DNA of 64,000 nucleotides. Origin: Chloroflexota bacterium (GTDB lineage: Bacteria > Chloroflexota > Dehalococcoidia > Lucifugimonadales > UBA2962). Shown one piece after another: positions 7,242 to 17,817 of the stretch. Location of the stretch: positions 1-64,000 of the forward strand of contig PAAV01000014.1 in NCBI GenBank assembly GCA_002699485.1, in the 5' to 3' direction. The notes below the pieces were generated by a model. The model had not been told where the DNA came from. It saw nothing but the letters and a program-made list of their open reading frames with translations, and made no database searches. Made by a program: the position numbers and the translations under genes. Position 1 is the stretch's first letter, and each line of letters opens with the position of its first letter.

Positions 7242-8471
7242 TTAATCAACCGGATCAATCTTGCCTTCAAAAATCTTAAACTTTTTCATATTAGATATTC
7301 CATCTTTTGGTATGTTGTCCATGTCTGATGTTGTTATTAGAGATTGCTCATAATTAGAAATTAGGTCCCAAACCAGTTCTCGGCGAACTGGGTCCAATTC
7401 TGAAAATACGTCGTCTAGTAAAATGAGTGGATTTTCACCTCGAACATCTGATAAATACTGGGCCTCTGCTAACTTTATTGACAGCGTGGCTATTCTCGCT
7501 TGACCTCGTGATGCAAACCTGGCAGAGTCTAATCCATTAATGGTTACTTTAAAATCATCTCGGTGTGGTCCCACCGAGGTGAAGCCTCTGTTTATATCGA
7601 AATTCAGGCTTGCTGACAATTTGTCTTTCAATACATCTGAAATATTAGCATGACCAGCTTGAGATATTGTTTCTTCCGTGTCTGTTAAATACATTAACTT
7701 TAATTGTTCTTTCAAAGGTGATAATAAATGATGTTGACTGATACAGAGTTCGGATAGGTGTTTAATTATTTTTGATCTCGTGCTGATGATGTATCCTCCA
7801 TCATCCATTATGTTTTGGTCCCATGGGGCTAATTCAGGTAGTTTTGACACACCCGATTTTATATTCCGAAGCAAATGGTTTCTTTGCACTATCGTTTTCT
7901 GATATCGCTGTAACGCTCTTAGATATTCTCTATCATGTTGAGAAATCAACATATCCAGGTAACGTCTTCTAATTTTTGGTGCTCCGTAAATTAACTCAAG
8001 GTCTTGTACTGTGAATAAAACGGCGTTTACTTCGCCTACAAAGTCAGAGATTTTCTTACGGATTCCGTTAACGCGAACCAGCTTTGTCAGCGATTTTTGA
8101 CGAGGCAAATTTTTGCGATGATTCTGTTGTTTATTAGTTGTATATCTACTTGTCTCGCTACTTGAATCGATTTCGAACAGGTTGAATTGAATTTTTGTTG
8201 ATTCGTCTGATCTTTGGATATTAGCTGAGACTTTAGTGTGAATGTCTAGGCCCTCATTAGTGGCGTCAATACCTGATGAATTAAAACTTATGAGATCCTT
8301 GTCATTAATTGCTCTCTGTGATTTTCCTACTGACAAGATGTAGATTGCTTCAAGCAGGTTGCTCTTGCCATTTCCATTATTGCCATAGATTACAGTTACT
8401 CCGGGCTCTAACAATAATCCAGCATCGACAAGATTGCGAAAATTAGATATTTTGAGGTCACTTAAATATAT
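7242..8471 (-). CDS. recF: DNA replication/repair protein RecF
   Basis: RecF loads RecA at gaps with RecO and RecR. The Walker A motif is YGNNGNGKSN and Walker B is LILLDDVFSELD; a signature-like RFASRGQARI region lies between. The first standard start codon in frame is a TTG at 8414, but it would remove the conserved opening strand and helix. The frame continues upstream with YLSDLKISNFRNLVDAGLL, exactly the family N-terminus. The codon where the initiator Met belongs is ATA (8469-8471), preceded by GGAGG with a 7-base spacing. I therefore place the start there (409 residues). It follows ligA by 25 bases in a cysM-ligA-recF operon. A base error or strain variant turning ATG into ATA is the main alternative. 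Confidence 0.88.
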   Translation of the reverse strand: MYLSDLKISNFRNLVDAGLLLEPGVTVIYGNNGNGKSNLLEAIYILSVGKSQRAINDKDLISFNSSGIDATNEGLDIHTKVSANIQRSDESTKIQFNLFEIDSSSETSRYTTNKQQNHRKNLPRQKSLTKLVRVNGIRKKISDFVGEVNAVLFTVQDLELIYGAPKIRRRYLDMLISQHDREYLRALQRYQKTIVQRNHLLRNIKSGVSKLPELAPWDQNIMDDGGYIISTRSKIIKHLSELCISQHHLLSPLKEQLKLMYLTDTEETISQAGHANISDVLKDKLSASLNFDINRGFTSVGPHRDDFKVTINGLDSARFASRGQARIATLSIKLAEAQYLSDVRGENPLILLDDVFSELDPVRRELVWDLISNYEQSLITTSDMDNIPKDGISNMKKFKIFEGKIDPVD

Positions 8472-8496
8472 TTGGTTGCCTCCAGTACAGAACTCT

Positions 8497-10542
<2,046 letters not shown>

Positions 10543-10554
10543 TTATTTGTCGTA

Positions 10555-11478
10555 CTATTTATTCCACATACCTGTGCTGAAATACCGTTCACCCAGATCA
10601 TTGAATATCGTTACAATTACAGCATTATTTTCTCTTTTTGCTATTTCATTAGCTGCAACCAGATAAGCTCCAGATGACTGTCCTACAAAGATACCCTCTG
10701 TGGCTACAAGATGAGACATCTCGATTGCCACATCGAGGTTTATAGGCATTTTTTCGTCGATTACAGTTTCATCTAGTATTTCTGGCACGATATTGTCTTC
10801 ATCGAGGGGTTTTAATCCTTCAATACCTCTCCAATCTTCTGGCTCAATACATATTACTTTTATATCTTTATTGTGCTGTTTTAGCTTTCTGCCAACTCCT
10901 GTAATAGTACCCCCTGTTCCAACTCCAGCAACAAAGTGAGTTATCTCTGGGACTTGAGCTAAGATTTCAGATCCGGTTGTTTCAAAGTGAGCACGCCAGT
11001 TGTTATCATTCGAGTACTGATTGCAAAAGAAATATTTCTCTGGGTTGTCTTCATATCTTCTTCTAGCCTCTCTCATCGCTTCGTCGTAACCTAATAAAGG
11101 GTCTGTTTCAGTTATTTTTGCTCCATGGGCCAGTACTCGTTTCTTTCTTTCTTCACTAGCATTTCCCGGCATCACCAGTTCAACTTTGTGTCCTGTAGCT
11201 GCTCCGATCATTGCGTATGCAATTCCTGCATTTCCTGAGGTTGAGTCTAGAATAGTTTTGGATTTGTTTAATTTTCCCTCGATAATAGCGCTAGCTATCA
11301 TTCTTAGGACTGGTCGATCTTTTATTGAGCCGCCAGGGTTGACGTTTTCTAATTTTACGTAAATAACGGAATTGCCACTAAACTTTGGCAGTCGTAGTGG
11401 CACTGTAGGAGTGTTTCCGATCGCTGTTAGAAACGGATAATCTGATAAAAATTTATTGTATAAAGTTTCGGAGTTCAA
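10555..11478 (-). CDS. cysM: Cysteine synthase family protein (PLP-dependent)
   Basis: A fold-type II PLP enzyme of 307 residues, probably joining sulfide or another sulfur donor to O-acetyl- or O-phosphoserine to make cysteine. The PLP lysine is in NPGGSIKDRP (K53). The substrate-binding loop STSGNAGIAYAM and the glycine-rich phosphate loop GTGGTITG are present. The arginine-rich stretch MREARRRYEDNPEKYFFCNQY resembles the CysM/O-phosphoserine group more than CysK. Start is a TTG, with no good ATG nearby. It heads the operon cysM-ligA-recF, where the pairing with DNA repair genes looks incidental. A cystathionine beta-synthase-like role cannot be excluded. Confidence 0.85.
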   Translation of the reverse strand: MNSETLYNKFLSDYPFLTAIGNTPTVPLRLPKFSGNSVIYVKLENVNPGGSIKDRPVLRMIASAIIEGKLNKSKTILDSTSGNAGIAYAMIGAATGHKVELVMPGNASEERKKRVLAHGAKITETDPLLGYDEAMREARRRYEDNPEKYFFCNQYSNDNNWRAHFETTGSEILAQVPEITHFVAGVGTGGTITGVGRKLKQHNKDIKVICIEPEDWRGIEGLKPLDEDNIVPEILDETVIDEKMPINLDVAIEMSHLVATEGIFVGQSSGAYLVAANEIAKRENNAVIVTIFNDLGERYFSTGMWNK

Positions 11479-11648
11479 GTTAGTATTCCAGATAGAAGTA
11501 TTATGTCAGAATACATTTAGCACTGGCTACAGATCAATCCTTTGCTGCCGTTGCTAGTAACGTTAAATACGTTCAATTAACAAATAAGATATAAAACTTT
11601 GGCAGTTGAGCCTATGTTTTATATTAATAAAGTTAGATTCTCGGCGCC
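11479..11648. other. Intergenic region between cysM and gyrB
   Basis: A 170-base AT-rich gap between two minus-strand genes. It should hold the gyrB 3' end signals and the cysM promoter, but I see no clear hairpin-plus-T-run, no convincing -35/-10 pair and no tRNA cloverleaf. Confidence 0.4.
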
Positions 11649-13646
11649 CTAAACATCAAGGTTTTTCACATTTAGGGCGTTAGTTTCAATAAATTCACGC
11701 CGTGGAGCTACAGAATCTCCCATTAACAGATCAAATACTCGACCTGCCTCCATTGCGTCTTCAACAGAAACCTGAAGCAGGGTTCGGGCATCTGGATTCA
11801 TAGTAGTTTCCCATAGTTGCTCAGCGTTCATCTCACCTAAGCCTTTATACCTTTGAAGGTTCAAGTTACGTTTTGCTTTTAGTTGCAACATTATTCCTTC
11901 TCGCTCTCCTTCACTATAAGCAAAAACGGCTGATTTACCAGTGCCAATCTTGTAAAGCGGAGGTTGAGCAATATATAAATGCCCATTTTCTATCAGTTGG
12001 GGCATATATCTAAAGAAGAAAGTCAGCAGAAGCGTTCTAATATGGGATCCATCAACGTCGGCATCAGTCATAATGATGACTCGGTGATATCTTAGTTTGG
12101 ATATATCGAATCCCTGCCCTCCGTTTTCTTCTCCTCCGTTATCCAATCCTGCCCCTACGGCAATTATTATGTGCCTTATTTCTTCGTGGGCCAGCATTTT
12201 ATCTTCTCTGGCCTTTTCAACGTTTAGAATTTTACCTTTTAGAGGCAATATTGCCTGAGTGTTCCTATCCCTTCCCATTTTTGCAGTGCCGCCCGCTGAA
12301 TCACCCTCTACTATGTAAAGTTCACAATTCTCAGGATTTCTATCGGAACAATCAGCTAATTTGCCAGGTAATGCGCCTCCATCCATTGCATTCTTACGAA
12401 TAATTAAATCCCGAGCTTTACGAGCTGCCTCACGAGCTCTTTGCGAAGTAATTGATTTTTCGATAATTCTTCTGGCTTCTTTAGGGTTTTCTCCAAGCCA
12501 TATTGAGACCTCTTCTGATAGCGCGCTTTCAACTTGAGCACGGATTTCTGGATTTCCAAGCTTTCCTTTAGTTTGGCCTTCAAATTGAGGATCTTGTAAT
12601 TTCACACTGATCACTGCCGCCAGGCCCTCTCGAGTGTCTTCTCCGGCTAGGTTAGCTTCGTTATCCTTAATTACTTTATGCTTTCTGCCATAATCGTTCA
12701 TGATTCTGGTAAGTGCAGACCTGAGTCCAGTTAAATGTGTGCCTCCATCGACAGTATTAATACAGTTTGCAAAAGACAGTACATTTTCTGTGAAACTTTC
12801 GTTGTATTGGAGCGCTGCTTCTACAATAGTCCCATCGATTTCTTTTGTAACCTTGATGGGTTCCTGATGCAATCTTGCCCGGCCACCAGTTAGGTCTTCA
12901 ACAAACTGAGAAATACCACCTTCGAACTGATAGTCTACTTTTTTGGCGCCATCTATTAAATCTGCGTGCAGGTCGCTAGTAAAAACGATGTGTAATCCCT
13001 CATTAAGATATGCCATTTCCTTGAATCTTTGGGCAAGAATTTCGAATTCAAAAACAGCACTTCCGAAAATATCTTTATCTGGAACGAAGGAAATGATGGT
13101 TCCATGCTCGTCTTTATCAAAGCCATTCGAGACTTCAAGTTCCGTAAGTCTTTTACCCTTGGAAAAAGTCTGTTTATAAAGTTTAGCCTCTCGTTTCACT
13201 TCTACAATCAGCTCTGTTGACAAGGCGTTAACAACAGATGCCCCAACACCATGAAGTCCTCCAGAGACGGCATATGCCTTAGAGTCAAACTTACCGCCAG
13301 CGTGTAGAGTGGTCATAACAGTCTCTATAGTAGACAGACCTGTAACCTTATGTTTATCTGGAGGAATGCCCCTGCCATCATCAACAACGGTGACCTTGCC
13401 ATCTGCGCCTATGTGTATTTCTATTTTTGTGCAATTTGGCTTCCCGTTTGGCTTTTTAGCCATAAATTCATCGACTGCATTGTCAACAATTTCATAAATC
13501 AGGTGGTGCAAGCCTCTTTGGTCAGTACTACCAATGTACATTCCAGGCCGTTTCCTAACAGCCTCCATTCCTTCAAGTACTTGTATATCCGCGGAGGTGT
13601 AGTCGCTATTTGATTTAGCTTTTCTGTTAGTGTTGCGATTAGTCAT
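11649..13646 (-). CDS. gyrB: DNA gyrase subunit B
   Basis: ATPase subunit of type II topoisomerase that introduces negative supercoils with GyrA. At 665 residues it has the GHKL ATPase domain (EIVDNAVDEFMA, DDGRGIP, GGLHGVGASVVNAL), the transducer domain, the TOPRIM domain with EGDSAGG and TDADVDGSHIR, and the C-terminal GyrA-interacting block QRYKGLGEMNAEQLWETTM. The length and the AILPLKGKILNVEKA block favour GyrB over ParE, though the two are hard to separate without gyrA/parC context. A GGAG ribosome-binding site lies 8 bases before the ATG, and a near-consensus promoter lies at 13684-13712. Confidence 0.95.
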   Translation of the reverse strand: MTNRNTNRKAKSNSDYTSADIQVLEGMEAVRKRPGMYIGSTDQRGLHHLIYEIVDNAVDEFMAKKPNGKPNCTKIEIHIGADGKVTVVDDGRGIPPDKHKVTGLSTIETVMTTLHAGGKFDSKAYAVSGGLHGVGASVVNALSTELIVEVKREAKLYKQTFSKGKRLTELEVSNGFDKDEHGTIISFVPDKDIFGSAVFEFEILAQRFKEMAYLNEGLHIVFTSDLHADLIDGAKKVDYQFEGGISQFVEDLTGGRARLHQEPIKVTKEIDGTIVEAALQYNESFTENVLSFANCINTVDGGTHLTGLRSALTRIMNDYGRKHKVIKDNEANLAGEDTREGLAAVISVKLQDPQFEGQTKGKLGNPEIRAQVESALSEEVSIWLGENPKEARRIIEKSITSQRAREAARKARDLIIRKNAMDGGALPGKLADCSDRNPENCELYIVEGDSAGGTAKMGRDRNTQAILPLKGKILNVEKAREDKMLAHEEIRHIIIAVGAGLDNGGEENGGQGFDISKLRYHRVIIMTDADVDGSHIRTLLLTFFFRYMPQLIENGHLYIAQPPLYKIGTGKSAVFAYSEGEREGIMLQLKAKRNLNLQRYKGLGEMNAEQLWETTMNPDARTLLQVSVEDAMEAGRVFDLLMGDSVAPRREFIETNALNVKNLDV

Positions 13647-13683
13647 ATAGTGCTCCAGAAATTAACCCAAATGTTTCATACTA

Positions 13684-13712
13684 ATTTTACCTTTTTCTGA
13701 GAATATTTTCAA
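13684..13712 (-). promoter_or_regulatory. Promoter of gyrB
   Basis: On the minus strand, TTGAAA (13707-13712) and TAAAAT (13684-13689) are separated by exactly 17 bases, placing the transcript start about 30 bases before the gyrB start codon. Both boxes are close to the sigma-70 consensus. Confidence 0.6.
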
Positions 13713-13766
13713 ACAATTTTCACTGTTTTACTACTGGTGCAACTTTATGTGCATATTTATCTGTTG

Positions 13767-13795
13767 TTGACTCAGCTAATAGCGTGTATTAGTAT
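13767..13795 (+). promoter_or_regulatory. Promoter of the cobalamin riboswitch-btu operon
   Basis: TTGACT (13767-13772), a 17-base spacer and TAGTAT (13790-13795) lie about 55 bases upstream of the riboswitch. An 8-bp hairpin (AACACATT at 13802-13809 with AATGTGTT at 13818-13825) would form at the very 5' end of the transcript and may protect it. Confidence 0.55.
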
Positions 13796-13851
13796 CGACG
13801 GAACACATTTCTAAAATAATGTGTTGAAAATTTACAACTTAATTGAAGAAT

Positions 13852-13980
13852 TAAGGTGAAAATGACCATTATATTTATAAAATAGGTCATCGTTTTACAA
13901 AGGAAGCCGGTCAAATTCCGGCACTGTCCCGCAGCGGTAGGCCAGGGGAAGCCCTAGGCGAGTCCGATCAACCACCTTAG
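13852..13980 (+). ncRNA. Cobalamin riboswitch
   Basis: A B12-sensing leader RNA. The core shows the hallmark strings of the class: GCCGGTCAAATTCCGGC, then CTGTCCCGCAGCGGTA, a variable stem (AGGGGAAGCCCT) and GGCGAGTCCGAT. The closing P1 stem is visible: TAAGGTG (13852-13858) pairs with CACCTTA (13973-13979). A terminator follows at 14038-14079 and then btuF-btuC-btuD, so high cobalamin should reduce expression of the uptake genes, most likely by termination. Confidence 0.93.
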
Positions 13981-14037
13981 TTCAGTGTTTTTGTTCTTCG
14001 AGGTTAAAGTTACAGGCACTAAACATAATTGTTATTT

Positions 14038-14079
14038 AGGCCCTACTAACGTCTCTCAAGTAGGGCCTGTTGTTTTTTG
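14038..14079 (+). terminator. Terminator hairpin of the cobalamin riboswitch
   Basis: AGGCCCTACT (14038-14047) pairs perfectly with AGTAGGGCCT (14059-14068) across an 11-base loop, followed by a T-rich run (GTTGTTTTTTG). It lies between the aptamer and the btuF start, as expected for a riboswitch expression platform. Confidence 0.9.
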
Positions 14080-14135
14080 TAATTGAACTTATGCCTCTAG
14101 TTAATTTTTTTTAGGAGTAGTCATTTATAGGCGTT

Positions 14136-15083
14136 ATGTTCAGATTTAATTTCTCATATAAAAATTGTGGTCAAATAATTATCAGTGCTTGTGCAGCTGT
14201 TTATTTTTTCCTAATTCTGGTTTCAATTGGATGCACAGATAATGGATCTCAGGTAGGTTCAGATGTTGACAAAGGCTCATCAGGCCAATTTGAAACTGTC
14301 ACCATCTTAGATGGGTTTGGTAATGAGGTTATTATCACTTCTCCACCCGAGCGGATAGTAGCTTACGATTCAGCAGCAGTAGAGATATTGTTTGCTTTAG
14401 GAGAGGGAAGCAGAATAGTAGGAACTCATGACTTTGTTACACACCCGGAAGAAGCACAAAACATAAAACGTCTGGGAAGCGCATTTGAAATAAATGTGGA
14501 AACTATTCTTTCCTTAAACCCTGACTTAGTTTTCTTGTTTTCACCTGCTTTTTTGGATGATTTACAAGGAGCGGGTATTAATGTTCTTTATGTGCCAAAC
14601 AGAAATAGTGGATTGGAGGCAACCGCGGAAGACTTTCTGATGTGGGGCCGAATAACTGGTAATTTGGATGCTGCTGAGTCACTAGCTCGGGATTTTACTG
14701 AACGAGTTACCAACATTAGAAATAAATTATCAGACGTGGAGTACGGGCCAAAAGTTTTCAGAGATGAAGGAGATCTATGGACACCAGGCCCAGAGACTTT
14801 GATAGGGGAAGCTATGGCCTTGCTGAAGTTGGAAAATATCGCTTTCGACGTTGATGGATTCGAACAATTAAGTTCTGAAATTCTGATTGAACGAAACCCA
14901 GATGTAATCATAAAAACAGATTACTCCAATATTGAAAGCGACCCTGTCTTTGATAGCGTCAAGGCCGTAAAGGAGAGAAAGGTGTTTATGTTAATTGGGA
15001 GCCCACTAAGTGTAGCCGGCCCTAGATTTATAACCGGAGTTGAAGAATTAGCCAGGTTAATCTATCCGGAAAAATTTGATTAA
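14136..15083 (+). CDS. btuF: Cobalamin-binding lipoprotein of the B12 ABC transporter
   Basis: The extracellular substrate-binding protein that delivers cobalamin to BtuCD. It has a signal peptide with lipobox LVSIGC (Cys33), so it should be membrane-anchored. The two-lobed helical-backbone fold is recognisable from the opening strand TILDGFGNEVIITSPPERIV, then LNPDLVFLF and RNPDVIIKTDY in the two lobes. The 315-residue length fits the family. Corrinoid rather than siderophore specificity is inferred from the cobalamin riboswitch just upstream. The stop codon falls about 7 bases before the first ATG of the permease gene. Confidence 0.9.
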   Translation: MFRFNFSYKNCGQIIISACAAVYFFLILVSIGCTDNGSQVGSDVDKGSSGQFETVTILDGFGNEVIITSPPERIVAYDSAAVEILFALGEGSRIVGTHDFVTHPEEAQNIKRLGSAFEINVETILSLNPDLVFLFSPAFLDDLQGAGINVLYVPNRNSGLEATAEDFLMWGRITGNLDAAESLARDFTERVTNIRNKLSDVEYGPKVFRDEGDLWTPGPETLIGEAMALLKLENIAFDVDGFEQLSSEILIERNPDVIIKTDYSNIESDPVFDSVKAVKERKVFMLIGSPLSVAGPRFITGVEELARLIYPEKFD

Positions 15084-15090
15084 AAATTTT

Positions 15091-16170
15091 ATGGTTTATG
15101 ATACTTATACTAATCAAAAGTTAACTTTTGTCAGTAAAAATCGTATGAACTACATTCGAATAGCACGTCGAATTATTCTAGGTTTAATCATCATATTAGG
15201 GATCTGTATTGTTGCTTCTAGTGTTGGGGCAGTGAATATACCTTTAACAGACACAATAGCTATCACAATTAACAAAATTATTGGTATAAGAATAAAAAGT
15301 AATTGGCCTGAAGTTTCAGAAAGTATTTTAGTTAACTTACGTTTTCCCAGGATAATTCTGGCGGGTGTAGTAGGTGCTGCATTATCAATAAGTGGAGCAG
15401 CATATCAGGGCTTGTTCCGTAATCCTTTAGCAGACCCGTATCTTATTGGTTCTGCAAGTGGTGCGGGATTGGGAGCGGCGATCGTATTTTTAACAGGACT
15501 TCCTTTACTAGCCTTGGGTGGAGGCCTATTACCAATTGCAGCTTTCATAGGATCTATAACGGCTGTTACATTGGCTTATATTATAGGTCGTCGTCAAGGT
15601 AAATTGGGAATAACAACCTTGATTCTTGCAGGGGTAGCTGTCTCATCTTTAGCTGGGGCAATAACGAGCTTATTGATGATTAAAAGTGATCCTAACTTGA
15701 GGCCATTAATGAGTTGGTTGTTAGGCGGGTTTTCTGGTTCCCGCTGGAACGATGTTTTTGTTTTATTGCCTTATGTTTTTCCGCCAATGATAGTTTTGAT
15801 CTTCTATTCTAGAGCGTTGAATATTCTGCAATTGAATGACCTGCATGCCCAGACTTTGGGTATAAATGTTAACCGAACAAAAACAATTATCTTATTATGC
15901 GCATCCCTAGTTACCGCTTCAGCTGTGGCATTCAGTGGGGTAATTGGATTTGTGGGGTTGGTAGGACCGCATGTTGTGCGGTTGATTTGGGGGTCTGATT
16001 ATAGACATCTGGTTCCAATGTCAGCCGTATTGGGGGCCGGCTTTCTGATTCTGGCTGATCTGGGAGCACGTGTTATTGCGATTCCTACAGAGCTACCTGT
16101 TGGGATCATAACGGCATTTTTCGGTGCGCCATTCTTTATATATATATTAAAAACCAACAAGAAATCATAA
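15091..16170 (+). CDS. btuC: Cobalamin ABC transporter permease (FecCD family)
   Basis: Membrane subunit of the B12 importer, with about ten hydrophobic helices. Family landmarks: LRFPRIILAGVVGAALSISGAAYQGLFRNPLADPYLIG near the N-terminus, the ATPase-contacting segment around LGINVNRTK, and VGFVGLVGPHVVRLIWG before the last helices. The reading frame also contains a TTG at 15076 and an ATG at 15145 (MNYIRIARR); the latter starts closest to the first membrane helix and may be the true start. It lies between btuF and btuD in one operon. Confidence 0.92.
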   Translation: MVYDTYTNQKLTFVSKNRMNYIRIARRIILGLIIILGICIVASSVGAVNIPLTDTIAITINKIIGIRIKSNWPEVSESILVNLRFPRIILAGVVGAALSISGAAYQGLFRNPLADPYLIGSASGAGLGAAIVFLTGLPLLALGGGLLPIAAFIGSITAVTLAYIIGRRQGKLGITTLILAGVAVSSLAGAITSLLMIKSDPNLRPLMSWLLGGFSGSRWNDVFVLLPYVFPPMIVLIFYSRALNILQLNDLHAQTLGINVNRTKTIILLCASLVTASAVAFSGVIGFVGLVGPHVVRLIWGSDYRHLVPMSAVLGAGFLILADLGARVIAIPTELPVGIITAFFGAPFFIYILKTNKKS

Positions 16171-16181
16171 GGTAGTTAGCT

Positions 16182-16955
16182 ATGCTTAAGGTTAATACAT
16201 TGAAGTTTGCATATGGTAAACATCAAGTAATACGTGATTTAAGTTTTGAAGCTCAAACCGGAGAAGTCATTGCTGTGGTAGGGCCGAACGGATGTGGCAA
16301 AACAACTCTCTTCAATTTGATAATGGGAGCTTATAAGCCATCACATGGCACAATTACTGTAAATGGACAAAATATAGATCAGCTGAGTTCATGGCAAAGG
16401 TCACAACTTCTTGCGTGTGTACCACAAAACCCAGATTCACCTGAAGGATTTACAGTTGGCGAATTGGTGATGATGGGGCGAAATCCATATCTGAGTTTGA
16501 TTGACTGGGGCAAACATGAGGATTTTGTTATAGCTGAAAAAGCTTTATTGAAAACAGGGTTAACAGATTATATTGATCGTTCACTAGATCATCTTTCTGG
16601 AGGCGAGCGTCAATCCGCATTTATTGCCATGGCATTAGCTCAGCAAACACAGGTTTTATTGCTGGATGAACCGACAGCCAATTTAGATTTGCGGAATCAA
16701 GCTGTATTAATGTCTTTGATACATGAAATAAGCCGGGAAAATGAAACGACGGTCATAATGGCAATGCACGATTTAACTTTAGCAGCTCAATGGTGCGATA
16801 AAGTGGTTATGTTGTTAAATGGTTCCGTTTTTGCAGAAGGCTTGCCTGGAAGCGTTTTGACTGCTGAGAATATCGATTTGGTCTACGATACAAAAGTCGA
16901 AGTTCAGTTTAGTAACGGGAATAATAGACCCGTCATATTTAACAAGCAAAATTAA
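16182..16955 (+). CDS. btuD: Cobalamin ABC transporter ATP-binding protein
   Basis: Cytoplasmic ATPase driving B12 import. Walker A GPNGCGKTT, ABC signature LSGGERQ and Walker B VLLLDEP are intact, with the Q-loop (VPQNPDSPEGFTV) and H-loop (MAMHDLT) in place. Its 257 residues are normal for the family. It is the third gene of btuF-btuC-btuD. The stop codon lies inside a 26-base perfect palindrome that may help end the transcript. Confidence 0.93.
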   Translation: MLKVNTLKFAYGKHQVIRDLSFEAQTGEVIAVVGPNGCGKTTLFNLIMGAYKPSHGTITVNGQNIDQLSSWQRSQLLACVPQNPDSPEGFTVGELVMMGRNPYLSLIDWGKHEDFVIAEKALLKTGLTDYIDRSLDHLSGGERQSAFIAMALAQQTQVLLLDEPTANLDLRNQAVLMSLIHEISRENETTVIMAMHDLTLAAQWCDKVVMLLNGSVFAEGLPGSVLTAENIDLVYDTKVEVQFSNGNNRPVIFNKQN

Positions 16956-16966
16956 TTTTGCTTGTT
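16941..16966 (+). repeat. Perfect 26-base palindrome at the end of btuD, possible terminator
   Basis: AACAAGCAAAA (16941-16951) pairs with TTTTGCTTGTT (16956-16966) around TTAA. The right arm and following bases are T-rich (to about 16971), but there is no clean T-run, so termination is plausible rather than clear. It overlaps the btuD stop codon (16953-16955). Confidence 0.45.
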
Positions 16967-17044
16967 TGCTTGCCGTTTAATTACCTTGATTATATTATGG
17001 GCGGGCAGTTTAATTTGTAACAAAATTTGAACGAGGATGTATAT

Positions 17045-17716
17045 ATGAGCCGTATGTTGATTAATAGAATTACAGATCGCATAGAGAGTAAATCTCTTTT
17101 GGAGCATCCTTTCTATCAGGAATGGAAAGAAGGTAATTTAACTCAGGAAGAATTGAAAGTTTATGCTGCTCAGTATTACCATTTTGAATCTTCGTTCCCA
17201 CTTTATTTGAGTTCAGTTCATTCGCGCTGTGATGAGAGGGAAGTGAGACAGTCGATTTTGGAAAATTTGTGGGATGAAGAGCATGGAGAGGTTAACCATA
17301 GAGCAATGTGGTTAGACTTTTGTGAATCTTTGGGATTAAAAAGAAATGAACCTGAGACCACAGAACCTTTAGCAAAAACTCAAGCCTTGTTGGATACCTA
17401 TCATGCGATTTGTAATGATGGTACTTTTCAAGAAGGCTTAGCAGCCATATATGCTTATGAAGAGCAGGTTCCAGAAATAATGATAGAGAAAATCAGAGGA
17501 TTGAAAGACCATTTTAATATTACGTCTGAAAAAGCATTACGGTTTTTTGAAGTCCATAGTGTTTTGGATGAAGATCATTCAGAGAAAGAACGTGAAGGTA
17601 TAGTGAACTATACAAAAACAAACGATGAAGCTGCGGTTGAAAAAGCTCTTCAGAAAGCATTGGATGGATGGTGGGGCTTTTTGGATGGGGTGATGGAAGA
17701 ATCTAGGGCGGCCTGA
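17045..17716 (+). CDS. CADD-like diiron protein (putative self-sacrificing p-aminobenzoate synthase)
   Basis: A heme-oxygenase-fold protein of 223 residues matching the CADD family of putative folate-metabolism proteins. Visible ligand candidates are NLWDEEHGEVNHR (Glu and His), YAYEEQVPE (Glu) and FFEVHSVLDEDHS (His, Asp, His), in the order of the diiron site of chlamydial CADD. The tyrosine-rich helix YAAQYYHFESSFPLYLS precedes them. In Chlamydia the protein is reported to convert one of its own tyrosines into p-aminobenzoate for folate; whether this homologue does so is inference. Start chosen at ATG 17045 because GAGG lies 8 bases upstream; a TTG at 17027 is less likely. It follows btuD by about 90 bases. 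Confidence 0.8.
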   Translation: MSRMLINRITDRIESKSLLEHPFYQEWKEGNLTQEELKVYAAQYYHFESSFPLYLSSVHSRCDEREVRQSILENLWDEEHGEVNHRAMWLDFCESLGLKRNEPETTEPLAKTQALLDTYHAICNDGTFQEGLAAIYAYEEQVPEIMIEKIRGLKDHFNITSEKALRFFEVHSVLDEDHSEKEREGIVNYTKTNDEAAVEKALQKALDGWWGFLDGVMEESRAA

Positions 17717-17817
17717 AATTACAATAAATCTATCCATCTTTTGCGGGTACATATTTAATCTAAAAGCGGAATTATAGAAATTTCACGAATCCACAGATGG
17801 ATTTTAGGAGGATCTCA

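Noticed and set aside
7229..7250. GTTGAT/ATCAAC repeat between the SDR and recF stop codons
   Set aside because: Six-base AT-rich stem with a 10-base loop overlapping the recF stop; no T-run.
12943..13613. Open frames opposite gyrB and one same-strand frame inside it
   Set aside because: They are shadows of a conserved GyrB coding region.
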